Shown: one piece after another, positions 39,382-47,716 of the stretch | Position numbering within the stretch: position 1 is the first letter of the stretch | How the letters are laid out: each line of letters begins with the position of its first letter | Origin: an uncultured Lysobacter sp. | Lineage (GTDB): Bacteria > Pseudomonadota > Gammaproteobacteria > Xanthomonadales > Xanthomonadaceae | Reading direction: 5' to 3' | DNA length: 58,468 bases | Assembly (NCBI GenBank): GCA_946480055.1 | Contig: CAMLID010000018.1 | Location: forward strand, 1 to 58,468 | The notes under the pieces: generated by a model | Databases searched by the model: none | What the model was told of the DNA's origin: nothing | Seen by the model: the letters and a program-made list of their open reading frames with translations, nothing else | Translations under genes and position numbers: made by a program

Positions 39382-40647
39382 ATGGAACCGCTGAACACGA
39401 TCAATCGCTGGGGCGACCGCATGCGCGACCGCGCACGCGTCGGCACCTTCTTCCGTTTCCTGGCCCGGCGCTTCCTCGACGACAACCTGTTCCAGGCCGC
39501 CGGTGCGCTGTCCTACACCACCGTGTTCGCCTTGGTGCCGCTGTCGATGGTGGTGTTCGGGGTGCTGTCGGCGTTCCCGGTGTTCGGCGAATGGAGCGAC
39601 CGCCTCAGCGACTACGTGTTCTCCAACTTCGTGCCCTCGGCGGCGCGCTCGGTCGAGGCCAGCCTCAAGCAGTTCTCGGCCAACATCGGCCAGCTCACCG
39701 CGGCCGGCGTGATCGCCCTGGTGGTGTCGCTGCTGATCACGCTCACCGGGGTGGAGGCGACCTTCAACCGGATCTGGCGGGTCAAGGCGGCGCGGCCCCA
39801 GGTCGGGCGCTTCCTGGTCTATTGGACCGTGCTGACCCTGGGGGCGCTGATGGCCGCGGCCAGCCTGGCAGTGTCGGCCAAGTTCTTCTCGATGGAGGTA
39901 TTCGCGACCCAGCCCGGACGGTGGCTGGAGCGCGTGATGCTGCAGCTGGCGCCGGTGGCGATCGAATGGCTGGCATTCGCCGCCATCTACCGCGTGGTCC
40001 CGCATCGCACGATCCATTGGCGCCATGCCTTCGCCGGCGCGCTGCTGGCGGCGACCCTGTTCGAGCTGGTGAAGTGGGGCATCGGCCTGTACCTGGGCAG
40101 CTTCGGCTCCTATTCCAAGATCTACGGCGCGTTCGCGGCGGTGCCGATTTTCCTGCTGTGGATCTACCTGAGCTGGATCGCGGTGCTGCTGGGCGCGTCG
40201 CTGGCGTCGTCGATCTCGGCCTTCCGTTACCAGCCGATCGCCATGCGCCTGCCGCTGGGCTTCGAGATGTACGGCCTGCTGCGTCTGCTGGCGCGCTTCA
40301 ACGAGGCCCGCGCCGAAGGCCGCGGTTTGCACAGCGACGAAATCCAGCAGCTCGAACCCATGCTCACCGACACCCTGGTGCAGCAGATGCTGTCGCAGCT
40401 GTGCCAGATCAACGTGGTCGCGCGCGCCGAGACCGGCGAGTGGCTGCTGTCGCGCGACCTCGACGAACTGTCGCTGGGCGAACTCTACGAAGCCTGCGGC
40501 CTGCGCATCCCGATCGCCGAAGCCATGCTGCCCTGCCGCGACGATTCGCTGGGCCGCTCGGCGGTCGCCGCCATGGACGAACTGCGCATTCCCTTGCGCG
40601 ACCTGCTCAAACGCCGCGTTTCCACCATCCACGCCGACCAGGAATGA
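39382..40647 (+). CDS. YihY/BrkB-family inner-membrane protein
   Basis: 421 residues. The first 290 residues contain six membrane segments of the YihY family, with the signatures AAGALSYTTVFALVPLSMVV near the N-terminus, GTYSK-like GSFGSYSKIYGAFAAVP and FLLWIYLSWIAVLLGASLAS. A cytoplasmic C-terminal part of about 130 residues resembles a winged-helix domain. Formerly annotated as ribonuclease BN; the actual function is unknown. It overlaps the next gene by 4 bases (ATGA). Confidence 0.92.
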   Translation: MEPLNTINRWGDRMRDRARVGTFFRFLARRFLDDNLFQAAGALSYTTVFALVPLSMVVFGVLSAFPVFGEWSDRLSDYVFSNFVPSAARSVEASLKQFSANIGQLTAAGVIALVVSLLITLTGVEATFNRIWRVKAARPQVGRFLVYWTVLTLGALMAAASLAVSAKFFSMEVFATQPGRWLERVMLQLAPVAIEWLAFAAIYRVVPHRTIHWRHAFAGALLAATLFELVKWGIGLYLGSFGSYSKIYGAFAAVPIFLLWIYLSWIAVLLGASLASSISAFRYQPIAMRLPLGFEMYGLLRLLARFNEARAEGRGLHSDEIQQLEPMLTDTLVQQMLSQLCQINVVARAETGEWLLSRDLDELSLGELYEACGLRIPIAEAMLPCRDDSLGRSAVAAMDELRIPLRDLLKRRVSTIHADQE

Positions 40648-41282
40648 ACCCGATGACGTTACGCCGCCTCGCCCCGATCCTTGCGCTGTCGTTGCTGACC
40701 GTCGCGCTCGCGGGCTGCAACAAACCGGCGCCGACGCCCGAGCCCAAGGTCGAGGCGCCCGCGCCCAAGCCGGCCGTCGAAGCGCCTGCGCCGACGCCGG
40801 CCGAGCCCGCCGCTGCCGAAGCCACGGCCGCCAAGCCCAATGGCGTGCCGGAACTGAAACTGCCGACCCTGGACAACGGCGAGTTCGACCTGGCCGCGCA
40901 TCGCGGCAAATGGGTGGTGGTGAACTTCTGGGCGACCTGGTGCGCGCCGTGCCTGAAGGAAATGCCGGAACTGTCGGCGATGGATGCGATGCGCGAGCAC
41001 ATCGAAGTGATCGGTCTGGCCTACGAGGAAATCGAAGCGGCCGACATGCGCGCGTTCCTGAAGAAGCACCCGGTGGTCTACCCGATCGCGATCGTCGACA
41101 CCTACGACCCGCCCAAGGCCTTCGACACCCCGCGCGGCCTGCCGACCACCTATTTGGTCGGCCCCGACGGCAAGATCGTCGACAAATTCATGGGCCCGGT
41201 GACCGCGGCCATGATCGAAGGCGCGATCGCCAAGGCCGGTGGCCCGGCCGCGCCCGCAGAGGCGAAGCCGAGCCGGTCGTGA
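40644..41282 (+). CDS. TlpA-like thioredoxin-domain lipoprotein
   Basis: 212 residues. Lipoprotein signal with lipobox VALAGC, then a Pro/Ala/Glu linker (to about residue 68), then a thioredoxin-fold domain with the redox pair WCAPC (VVVNFWATWCAPCLKEMPEL) and the cis-Pro region GLPTTYLVGPDG. It probably keeps periplasmic thiols or cytochrome-c cysteines reduced. Overlaps with yihY upstream and acyP downstream mark a coupled three-gene operon. Confidence 0.92.
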   Translation: MNPMTLRRLAPILALSLLTVALAGCNKPAPTPEPKVEAPAPKPAVEAPAPTPAEPAAAEATAAKPNGVPELKLPTLDNGEFDLAAHRGKWVVVNFWATWCAPCLKEMPELSAMDAMREHIEVIGLAYEEIEAADMRAFLKKHPVVYPIAIVDTYDPPKAFDTPRGLPTTYLVGPDGKIVDKFMGPVTAAMIEGAIAKAGGPAAPAEAKPSRS

Positions 41283-41548
41283 GCGCGGCGCGCTACCACG
41301 TCGGCGGCAAGGTGCAAGGCGTGTGGTTCCGCGCCAGCGCGCGCGAACAGGCGCTGGCGCTGGGTCTGCGCGGCTACGCGCGCAATCTCGCCGACGGCCG
41401 GGTGGAGGTGCTGGCGGTCGGCACCGATGCGGCATTGGCGACGCTCGAGGCCTGGCTGCGGCGCGGCCCGGTCAACGCGCGCGTGGATAGTTTGCAGCGC
41501 GAGGACGCCGACGAGTCGGAAGCGGGCGAGGGGTTCGTCTGCGGCTGA
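41279..41548 (+). CDS. acyP: Acylphosphatase
   Basis: 89 residues, starting with GTG inside the previous stop (GTGA). The signature GKVQGVWFRASAREQALALG contains the phosphate-binding Arg, and GYARNLADGRVEVLAVG contains the catalytic Asn. It hydrolyses acyl phosphates. Length is typical (about 90). Confidence 0.93.
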   Translation: MSAARYHVGGKVQGVWFRASAREQALALGLRGYARNLADGRVEVLAVGTDAALATLEAWLRRGPVNARVDSLQREDADESEAGEGFVCG

Positions 41549-41612
41549 GCGCTGCGGGGCACCTGCTTGCCATGGGTACCCCGGGATCGCGACACGCGCG
41601 TCGGGATTGAGG

Positions 41613-41646
41613 CGCGGTCGCGGCTTACGCCGCTCCTACCCCAAAG
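41613..41646 (-). repeat. Dispersed repeat copy (GGGGTAGG form, inverted)
   Basis: GCGGTCGCGG, CTTACGCCGCT and CCTACCCCAAAG: the reverse complement of the unit seen at 21627 and elsewhere, between acyP and the DUF2145 gene. Confidence 0.85.
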
Positions 41647-41696
41647 CGGGCGCGCCCGAGCGCGGATACGTTCCTGCCTCCGTGGAGAGCTCTTGC

Positions 41697-41726
41697 TTTC
41701 TGTGGGAGCGACGTGAGTCGCGATGG
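41697..41726 (+). repeat. Dispersed repeat copy (TGTGGG form)
   Basis: TTTCTGTGGGAGCGACGTGAG then TCGCGAT; two compensating changes keep the core palindrome (GCGAC...GTCGC), which suggests that the folded form matters. Confidence 0.75.
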
Positions 41727-41818
41727 CGTAGTTGCCGAGCGCGCGCGGGCGACCGATCGCGGCTCATGCCGCGGCCACAGAGCGCGCGAGCACGCGGTTC
41801 CTGCTTAGCGAACCTGAC

Positions 41819-42664
41819 TCATGCCGGTCCCGGCACAGCCATCAGGCGTCCATTGCGCCACTCGCGCTGTTCGCTCGCATAGCCGCGGCGCTGCAGGTAG
41901 TCGAAGATCGAACGCACCGTGACCACCGGATAGTCGCCGGACAACCGCGTGCCGACCGGATGATCGGTGAAGGCTGCGTTGGCCGAGAACAGGCCGCCGA
42001 GCACGCGCTTGGAATAGGGGATATGCACCCGGTCCGGCTGGAAGCCGTCGCGCCGGGCCCAGGCGTAGGCGCTGCGGCGGTCGCCCATCGGCGCGGCGTC
42101 GTTCGCGCTCGCGGCCAGCAGTTCCAGCACCCAGGCGGTAGAGTTCTGATAGTCCTCGCTGCCCGGGCGCGCGATCAGGCTGTAGTGCGGCTGGTGCAGG
42201 CTGCGCTGCGGCAGCGCGCGCAGCCGCGTCGTCAGGCGTTCGGCCTGCGCCGGCCGCAGCCAGACGATGCGTGCGTCCTGGTTGACCAGGTCGTCGCTGA
42301 AGAAATTGACCAGGCCCTGGGCGTAGAGATTCGAACGGTCGCTGCCGCATTCGTTGAGCAGGTGGACCGCGGTCCAGCGGCCGTTGGGATGATCGCGCAC
42401 CACGAAGCCGACATGGCTGTAGACCAGACCCTGCGCCGACAGGTCGGTGCCGACCCGCGCGATCAAGGCCACCGGCGCATCGCGTTCGTCCAGCGCCGCG
42501 GCCACGCGCAACGCGGTGGCGGCGGCCGCGGCTACCTTCTCGGCCGACACGGTCTGTGCGTCGCAGCGGGTGCCGGCTTCGGCGCGCGGCGCGCCGAGGG
42601 TGGCGGTCAGCAGGATCGCGGTCAGGACGAGGTTGCGCCAGATCGGCAGTGCTTCAGTTCGCAT
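41819..42664 (-). CDS. DUF2145 family secreted protein
   Basis: 281 residues with a signal peptide (PRAEA-GT). The DUF2145 pattern is visible: SHVGFVVRDHPNGRWTAVHL, LLNECGSDRSNLYAQGLVNF, FFSDDL and HYSLIARPGSEDYQNSTAWV. The His, Cys and Asn residues in these motifs recall NlpC/P60-type papain-like enzymes, but activity is unproven. It follows a small secreted protein by 17 bases in the same operon. Confidence 0.87.
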   Translation of the reverse strand: MRTEALPIWRNLVLTAILLTATLGAPRAEAGTRCDAQTVSAEKVAAAAATALRVAAALDERDAPVALIARVGTDLSAQGLVYSHVGFVVRDHPNGRWTAVHLLNECGSDRSNLYAQGLVNFFSDDLVNQDARIVWLRPAQAERLTTRLRALPQRSLHQPHYSLIARPGSEDYQNSTAWVLELLAASANDAAPMGDRRSAYAWARRDGFQPDRVHIPYSKRVLGGLFSANAAFTDHPVGTRLSGDYPVVTVRSIFDYLQRRGYASEQREWRNGRLMAVPGPA

Positions 42665-42681
42665 GGGATTGCGGCCCTCGC

Positions 42682-43122
42682 TCAGCCGATACGCCGGCTG
42701 TGCAGCAACTCGCGCGCGCGCTCGTTGGGAACGAAGCACAGCGTGTGGCCGCCGGCGCTGAGCAGCCAGCCGGCCGCGACCACGCTGACTACCACCGCCT
42801 GACCGACGTGCAGGCCCAGCTCCTTGGCCGCTTGCGCCGACAGGTAAACCACGAAGGACGCGCCGACGCCGACCGCCGACACCGTGACCGCCACGCCCTG
42901 CGCACTGGCGGCGACGCCGGTGACCGAGAACTTGGCGCCTTCCGACAGCGCCAAGGCGACCGCGGCCGGGACTTCGACCGAAGCCGCGAGGCTGGCCTCG
43001 GATTGGCGGCTGGCGGCGTCGGATTGTACGGCCGCAAAAGCTGGCGTCCCTGCCAGCAGGCCAGCCGCGGCCGAAACGGCCAGGATGAGGGGGAAACTCC
43101 AGCGTGGGACGTTCCTAGGCAT
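42682..43122 (-). CDS. Secreted hypothetical protein paired with DUF2145
   Basis: 146 residues with a signal peptide (TPAFA-AV). The mature protein is rich in small residues (Ala, Ser, Val), alternating as beta-strands (VAVTVSAVGVGASFVVYLSA), with one possible membrane segment (AVVVSVVAAGWLLSAGG). The C-terminus, CFVPNERARELLHSRRIG, is polar. I do not recognise the family. First gene of the pair with DUF2145. Confidence 0.7.
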   Translation of the reverse strand: MPRNVPRWSFPLILAVSAAAGLLAGTPAFAAVQSDAASRQSEASLAASVEVPAAVALALSEGAKFSVTGVAASAQGVAVTVSAVGVGASFVVYLSAQAAKELGLHVGQAVVVSVVAAGWLLSAGGHTLCFVPNERARELLHSRRIG

Positions 43123-43233
43123 CGCGCTTGCTCATCAGGGCCTGGGAGCAGGCTGGGCAGCGCCGCGAACGTTTGCAACGCGCATCGGCGAGGTGGCTCC
43201 CGCCGCGCTGCCGGGTAGCGTATTTTTATACCC

Positions 43234-43764
43234 ATGGCCCTGTCCCTAGAACTCGTCGACGCCCTCAAACGTTTCCTGCGCGCGCAGGACCTCACATACC
43301 GCGACCTCGCGACCCGACTGAAGCTCAGTGAGGCCGCGGTCAAACGCATGTTCTCCAAACGCGCCATGAGCCTGGAGCGGCTGGAGCAGATATGCGACGT
43401 GCTGGATATCGGCCTGGCCGAACTCAGCGCCGAGGCCGCGCGCGGGCGCAGCGCCATGGCCGGGCTCAGCGAGGCACAGGAGCAGGCCCTGGTCGATGAA
43501 CCGGCGCTGCTGCTGGCGCTGTTCCTGACCCTCAATCGCTGGAAGCAGGCGGACGTGCAGGAACACTTCCTGTTCGACGACGCGCAGTGGACCCGGCTGT
43601 TGGTGCGGCTGGACCGGCTCGGCATCATCGAACTGATGCCCGGCAACCGCGGCCGTCCGCTGACCGCGCGCAACTTCCGCTGGCGCGCCGACGGGCCGAT
43701 GGAACGTTATTTCCGTCTGAACTTGCTCGGCGATTTCTTCGCCGACCCCTTCGACGGCGAATAG
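43234..43764 (+). CDS. XRE-type helix-turn-helix regulator, truncated by an in-frame stop
   Basis: 176 residues. An N-terminal helix-turn-helix (YRDLATRLKLSEAAVKRMFS) is followed by a helical domain and a winged-helix-like stretch (DDAQWTRLLVRLDRLGIIEL). The frame ends with TAG at 43762, then continues open without interruption to 43977 as 71 more well-formed residues (LLLLSGSLSIAGIRQLKQRL onward). The intact gene would give about 247 residues. Either a recent nonsense mutation or a sequencing error is likely; DNA binding should be retained. Confidence 0.8.
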   Translation: MALSLELVDALKRFLRAQDLTYRDLATRLKLSEAAVKRMFSKRAMSLERLEQICDVLDIGLAELSAEAARGRSAMAGLSEAQEQALVDEPALLLALFLTLNRWKQADVQEHFLFDDAQWTRLLVRLDRLGIIELMPGNRGRPLTARNFRWRADGPMERYFRLNLLGDFFADPFDGE

Positions 43765-43977
43765 GACGTGCTGTTGCTGCTCAGCGGCAGCCTGAGCATC
43801 GCCGGCATCCGCCAGCTCAAGCAGCGCCTGGGCGAGGTCGCGCGCGAATTCGACTCGCTGCTGGCGCGCGATGCCGCGCTGAGCGCGCAGGAGCGGGTCG
43901 GCGTGAGCCTGGTGCTGGCGCAGAAACCGTGGCTGCTGCAGCTGTTCCAGCCGTATCGGCGTTCGCAGGCGGGCTAG
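43765..43977 (+). pseudogene. C-terminal continuation of the XRE regulator after in-frame TAG
   Basis: Same frame as the regulator upstream. Reads DVLLLLSGSLSIAGIRQLKQ and then RLGEVAREFDSLLARDAALS, ending LFQPYRRSQAG. Normal amphipathic, protein-like composition without frameshifts shows it was recently part of the upstream gene. An internal GTG at 43768 has no ribosome site. Confidence 0.65.
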
Positions 43978-43990
43978 TCCCACGTTGCAG

Positions 43991-44027
43991 CTTTGGGGTA
44001 GGAGCGGCGTGAGCCGCGACTGCGAAC
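43991..44027 (+). repeat. Dispersed repeat copy (GGGGTAGG form)
   Basis: CTTTGGGGTAGG, core AGCGGCGTGAGCCGC, then GACTGCGA. Forms an inverted pair with the copy at 44108, 80 bases away, between convergent genes. Confidence 0.85.
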
Positions 44028-44107
44028 CAGCCGACCACCGCGAACGCCACGTAACCATGGGTCCGCACCCGGCATCGGTGAACAACCGTCCATCGCAATT
44101 GCGATGG

Positions 44108-44141
44108 CGCGGTCGCGGCTTACGCCGCTCCTACCCCGAAG
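44108..44141 (-). repeat. Dispersed repeat copy (GGGGTAGG form, inverted)
   Basis: GCGCGGTCGCGG, CTTACGCCGCT and CCTACCCCGAAG; partner of the copy at 43991. Together they could fold into one long cruciform or a two-way terminator. Confidence 0.85.
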
Positions 44142-44165
44142 CCGCTGGCCCTGTGAGCGTCGCCG

Positions 44166-44942
44166 CTACTTCTTCTTGTTCGCGATCGGCTTGAGCGCGC
44201 CGTAGCGTTCTTTCTTCGGCTTGCCCGGCAGCGGCGGGAACTCGAGCGTGCTTTCCGGCAACTTGTGCTCCGGCGCGCGCGCGAGCAGGTCGCGGATCAG
44301 GGTCAGGCGACCCTGGCGCTGGTCGTTGAAATCGACCAGGGTCCACGGCGCGTGCTTGCTGTGAGTGGCCGCGAGCATGGCTTCGCGGGCGCGGGTGTAG
44401 TCGTCGTAGTGCTTGCGCGCCTCGACGTCGATCGGCGACAGCTTCCAGCGCTTGAGCGGGTCGGCCAGGCGTTCGGCGAAACGTTCCTCCTGCTCGGCCT
44501 GATCGCAGCACAGCCAGTACTTGAACAGGACGATGCCGTCGTCGGTGAGCAGCTTCTCGAACGCGGGCGCCTGCTTGAGGAAGGCGGCGACCTGGGCCGG
44601 TTTGGCGAAACCCATCACCTGCTCGACGCCGGCGCGGTTGTACCAACTGCGGTCGAACAGCGCGATCTCGCCGGCCGCGGGCAGGTGCGGCACGTAGCGC
44701 TGGAAATACCACTGCGTGCTCTCGCGGTCGTTGGGCTTGGGCAGGGCGACGACATGGCACTGGCGCGGGTTGAGGTGCTCGGTGATGGCGTTGATCGCGC
44801 CGCCCTTGCCGGCGGTGTCGCGGCCCTCGAACAGGATGACGATGCGGCGGCCGCTGTGCTGGACCCAGCGCGCGACCTCGGCCAGTTCCAGCTGCAGCGC
44901 TTCGAGCTGGGCCTCGTAGTCCTTGCGCTTGAGTTTGCTCAT
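44166..44942 (-). CDS. ppk2: PPK2-family polyphosphate kinase
   Basis: 258 residues, single-domain PPK2. Walker A FEGRDTAGKGGAINAITEHL, Walker B region FDRSWYNRAGVEQVMGF and the lid motif LKRWKLSPIDVEARKHYDDY are all present. It transfers phosphate between polyphosphate and nucleotides, mainly forming NTP or NDP from polyP. The C-terminus is Lys-rich. It overlaps the upstream helix-turn-helix gene by 4 bases. Confidence 0.93.
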   Translation of the reverse strand: MSKLKRKDYEAQLEALQLELAEVARWVQHSGRRIVILFEGRDTAGKGGAINAITEHLNPRQCHVVALPKPNDRESTQWYFQRYVPHLPAAGEIALFDRSWYNRAGVEQVMGFAKPAQVAAFLKQAPAFEKLLTDDGIVLFKYWLCCDQAEQEERFAERLADPLKRWKLSPIDVEARKHYDDYTRAREAMLAATHSKHAPWTLVDFNDQRQGRLTLIRDLLARAPEHKLPESTLEFPPLPGKPKKERYGALKPIANKKK

Positions 44943-45307
44943 CGCTTGGCCTTCTTCTTCGCCGGCGCGCGCGCCGGTCGGCTGCGCTTGGTGCCGGCCA
45001 TCGCGGTGGCGACTTCCAGCAGCGCGCCCTGCTGGGTGGTGTTGAGGGCGCGGTAGGCGGCGAGCAGGTCGTGCTCGCCCTGGGTGCGGGCCGGGTCGAA
45101 GGTGCTGGCCAGTTCCGACAGCAGCGCGCCCGCGGGCACGCCGAAGGTGCGGGCGAGCGCGTCGAGCTGGTCTTTGCCGGGCAGCTTTTCGCCCTGCAGC
45201 CAAGCGCTGACCGTGGCCACGCCGGCGCGCGGGATCGCGGTGGCGATGTCGGCGGCGTTCATGCCGCGGGCCTTGGCGAGCAGTCGCAAGGTGGTACCTA
45301 GCGGCAT
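44939..45307 (-). CDS. Helix-turn-helix protein upstream of ppk2
   Basis: 122 residues. XRE-like helix-turn-helix (GMNAADIATAIPRAGVATVS, AWLQGEKLPGKDQLDALART), followed by a helical part (EHDLLAAYRALNTTQQGALL) and a basic tail ending KKKAKR. It is coupled to ppk2 by a 4-base overlap and lies 5 bases after moaB. AAGGAG precedes the ATG. It may control the operon; not known. Confidence 0.82.
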   Translation of the reverse strand: MPLGTTLRLLAKARGMNAADIATAIPRAGVATVSAWLQGEKLPGKDQLDALARTFGVPAGALLSELASTFDPARTQGEHDLLAAYRALNTTQQGALLEVATAMAGTKRSRPARAPAKKKAKR

Positions 45308-45312
45308 GGCGA

Positions 45313-45846
45313 TCACTCCTTGTGAGCGGGTTCGAGCAAACGGGGACGCAGCGTGGCGAGATTGCAGGGCCGGGTGCGCGCGTCGAGCTGGGCGCGGAGG
45401 ATCTTTTCCCAGGCGGTGCGGCAGGCCGAGGTCGAACCCGGCAGGCAGAACACGAAGGTGGCGTTGGCCAGGCCGGCGAAGGCGCGCGACTGCAGGGTCG
45501 AAGTGCCGATCTCTTCGAAGCTGAGCGAGCGGAACAGCTCGCCGAAACCGGGCATTTCCTTGTCCAGCAAGGGCAGCAGCGCTTCGGGCGTGGAGTCGCG
45601 GCCGGTGAAGCCGGTGCCGCCGGTGACCAGCACGCCGTCGATCTCGGGGTCGGCGATCCACTGCGATACCGCCGCGCGCAGGCGATAGCGGTCGTCGGGC
45701 AGCAATCGGCGCTCGGCCAGGCGGTGGCCGGCCTCGCTCAGCGACTGCGCCAGGTAGTCGCCGGAACTGTCTTCGGCCAGGGTGCGCGAGTCCGATACGG
45801 TCAGCACGCACAGTCGCAAGGGAATGAAATCGCGTTCTGCGGTCAT
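45313..45846 (-). CDS. moaB: Molybdenum cofactor biosynthesis protein B
   Basis: 177 residues of the MoaB/Mog fold: VLTVSDSRTLAEDSSGDYLA near the N-terminus, then VLVTGGTGFTGRDSTPEAL and FCLPGSTSACRTAWEKIL. These form the molybdopterin-binding site, so it probably adenylates molybdopterin. First gene of the moaB-HTH-ppk2 operon. Confidence 0.93.
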   Translation of the reverse strand: MTAERDFIPLRLCVLTVSDSRTLAEDSSGDYLAQSLSEAGHRLAERRLLPDDRYRLRAAVSQWIADPEIDGVLVTGGTGFTGRDSTPEALLPLLDKEMPGFGELFRSLSFEEIGTSTLQSRAFAGLANATFVFCLPGSTSACRTAWEKILRAQLDARTRPCNLATLRPRLLEPAHKE

Positions 45847-45920
45847 GCGGCGAAGCCTAGCGCAATCGTGGTGGAGAGGGGTGCTGCGGCGCGGTGCGAG
45901 TGTGCGGGCGGTCGGGGGCG

Positions 45921-45952
45921 TGGTCGCGGCTTGCGCCGCTCCTACCCCAGAG
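45921..45952 (-). repeat. Dispersed repeat copy (GGGGTAGG form, inverted)
   Basis: GTGGTCGCGG, CTTGCGCCGCT and CCTACCCCAGAG, between the moaB promoter region and the end of the GT41 gene. Confidence 0.8.
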
Positions 45953-45981
45953 CCTGGTTTCGCCGGATGCGAACGAGCCGT

Positions 45982-47709
45982 TCAACGCGCTGCGAGCTCG
46001 AACGGCGCCGGCGGCAGCTTGCGTCGATGCCGCTGCGCCATGATCGCGACGGCGGCGGCGAAATCGAGCGCGAAGCCGGCCATGTCGAACAGGCCGCTGT
46101 CGGCGCGCCGTTGCGCGAGTTCGGCGCGCAGGGCGGCCAGCGCGGCGCGGTCGCGGCCCAGTGCGACCGCGCGGTCGATGAAGGCCTGGTCGCTATCGAC
46201 GTTCAGCGTGTCCAGGCCGAGATGATGGTTCAGGCTGCCGGCGACGCGCGCGGCGAAGGTCGCGCCGGGGCGGGTCAGCACCGGGCAGCCGGCCCAGAGC
46301 GCGTCGGAGGCGGTGGTGTGGGCGTTGTAGGGCTCGGTGTCTAGGAACAGATCGGCATGTTGCAGCCGCGCCAGGTAGTCGGCGTGCGGCTGCTTGGGCA
46401 TGAACACCAGCCGTTGCGGCGTCACGCCCTGCGCCTGCGCGAACGCGCGCAGGCGCGCGTCGGCCTCGCCCGGGCCGGACAGCAACCACAGCACGCTGTC
46501 CGGCACCTCGCGCAGTACCGCCAGGGTCCGGTCCATGCTGCGGGGGTTGAGCTTGTAGCTGTTGTTGAAGCAGACGAACACGGTGCCGCTGTCGGGCAGG
46601 CCGCAGGCGGCGCGCGACGGCGGCGGCGGAATCGCGCGCGCGGTGTCGGAGGGCTGGAAGCAGCGCGGCAGCCAGGCCACCGCCTCGCTGTAGTGTGGCG
46701 CCATCCAGTCGGGCAGGGCATGGCGGTCGGCGAGCACGTAGTCGATCCAGGGCGCGCCCGAGGTGCCGGGGTAGGCCAGCCAGTTCACCTGCACCGGTGC
46801 CGGTCGCAGCGCCAGCGCTTCCGGCACGCCGCCGCCGCCCCAGCCGCGCAGGTCGAACAGCACTTCGATGCCGGCGCCGCGGATCGCCGCGGCGACCTGC
46901 GCGTGCGGGCGTTGCGAAACGTCGTGCAGCGCATGCGCGGCCGCGCGCAGGCGTTGCCGCACCGGGCCGCCGTCGTCGCCGTTGAGCGCGAACAGGTGCA
47001 ACTCCAGGCCGGGCTGCGACTTCAGGGCCTCGAACAATGCGACCGTGAGCAGGCCGGTCGGATGCGCGCCGAAACCGTTGGACAGGAAACCTGCACGGAC
47101 CGGCGCGCCGTCGTCGGCGCGTGCAGCCGCTGCGGGCAACGGGCGCACCGTGCGCGCGATCTCGGCCGCGCGCAAACGCGCACAGCGCAGTTGCTCGACG
47201 GCGTCGGCGTCTTCGCTGAGGAAGGCGAACGGTTCCACCGCGGCGCGCCCGGCCGCGACCGCGTCGCGGACCTGGCGCGACAGAGCGTCGAGATCGCGCC
47301 AGTCGCAGAGCTTGCGGCGCCAGGCCAACAGATACGCGGCCAGCTGCGGTTCGTCGGGCGCGAGCGCGTGCGCACTGGCGTAGGCCTGCGAGGCGGCTTC
47401 GGCCTCGCCGATGTCTTCCAGCGCATGGCCCAGCCAGACCGCGATGCCGGGGTGCTCGGGCGCGTTGCGCGCGGCCTCGCGCAGGCTCGCGACCGCGTCC
47501 TCGCGCCGGCCCAGCATCCATTGCGCGCGGCCCAGCCGCGCCAGCGCTTCGGGATGGCCGGGGCGCAGCGTCAGCGCGCGTTGCGCCGCGTTCGCGCCGG
47601 CCGCGGCGTCGCCGGCATCGAGCTCGTGTTCGGCCAGCACGATCCAGGCGATCGCATCGCCCGGATTGCGTTGCAGGGCCAAGCGCAGTTCGGCGCGCGG
47701 GTCGTTCAA
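45982..47709 (-). CDS. TPR protein with GT41 (O-GlcNAc-transferase-like) domain
   Basis: 575 residues. N-terminal TPR repeats (about 1-160: LALQRNPGDAIAWIVLAEHE, ALTLRPGHPEALARLGRAQW) followed by a GT41 domain: HPTGLLTVALFEALK, IEVLFDLRGWGGGGVPEALA, VNWLAYPGTSGAPWIDYVLA, FVCFNNSYKLNPRSM, and LFLDTEPYNAHTTASDALWA near the sugar-nucleotide site. It corresponds to the Xanthomonas OGT homologue that served as a structural model of human OGT. The acceptor and sugar donor here are unknown. It starts 7 bases after a GNAT gene. Confidence 0.92.
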   Translation of the reverse strand: MNDPRAELRLALQRNPGDAIAWIVLAEHELDAGDAAAGANAAQRALTLRPGHPEALARLGRAQWMLGRREDAVASLREAARNAPEHPGIAVWLGHALEDIGEAEAASQAYASAHALAPDEPQLAAYLLAWRRKLCDWRDLDALSRQVRDAVAAGRAAVEPFAFLSEDADAVEQLRCARLRAAEIARTVRPLPAAAARADDGAPVRAGFLSNGFGAHPTGLLTVALFEALKSQPGLELHLFALNGDDGGPVRQRLRAAAHALHDVSQRPHAQVAAAIRGAGIEVLFDLRGWGGGGVPEALALRPAPVQVNWLAYPGTSGAPWIDYVLADRHALPDWMAPHYSEAVAWLPRCFQPSDTARAIPPPPSRAACGLPDSGTVFVCFNNSYKLNPRSMDRTLAVLREVPDSVLWLLSGPGEADARLRAFAQAQGVTPQRLVFMPKQPHADYLARLQHADLFLDTEPYNAHTTASDALWAGCPVLTRPGATFAARVAGSLNHHLGLDTLNVDSDQAFIDRAVALGRDRAALAALRAELAQRRADSGLFDMAGFALDFAAAVAIMAQRHRRKLPPAPFELAAR

Positions 47710-47716
47710 GGCCGGC

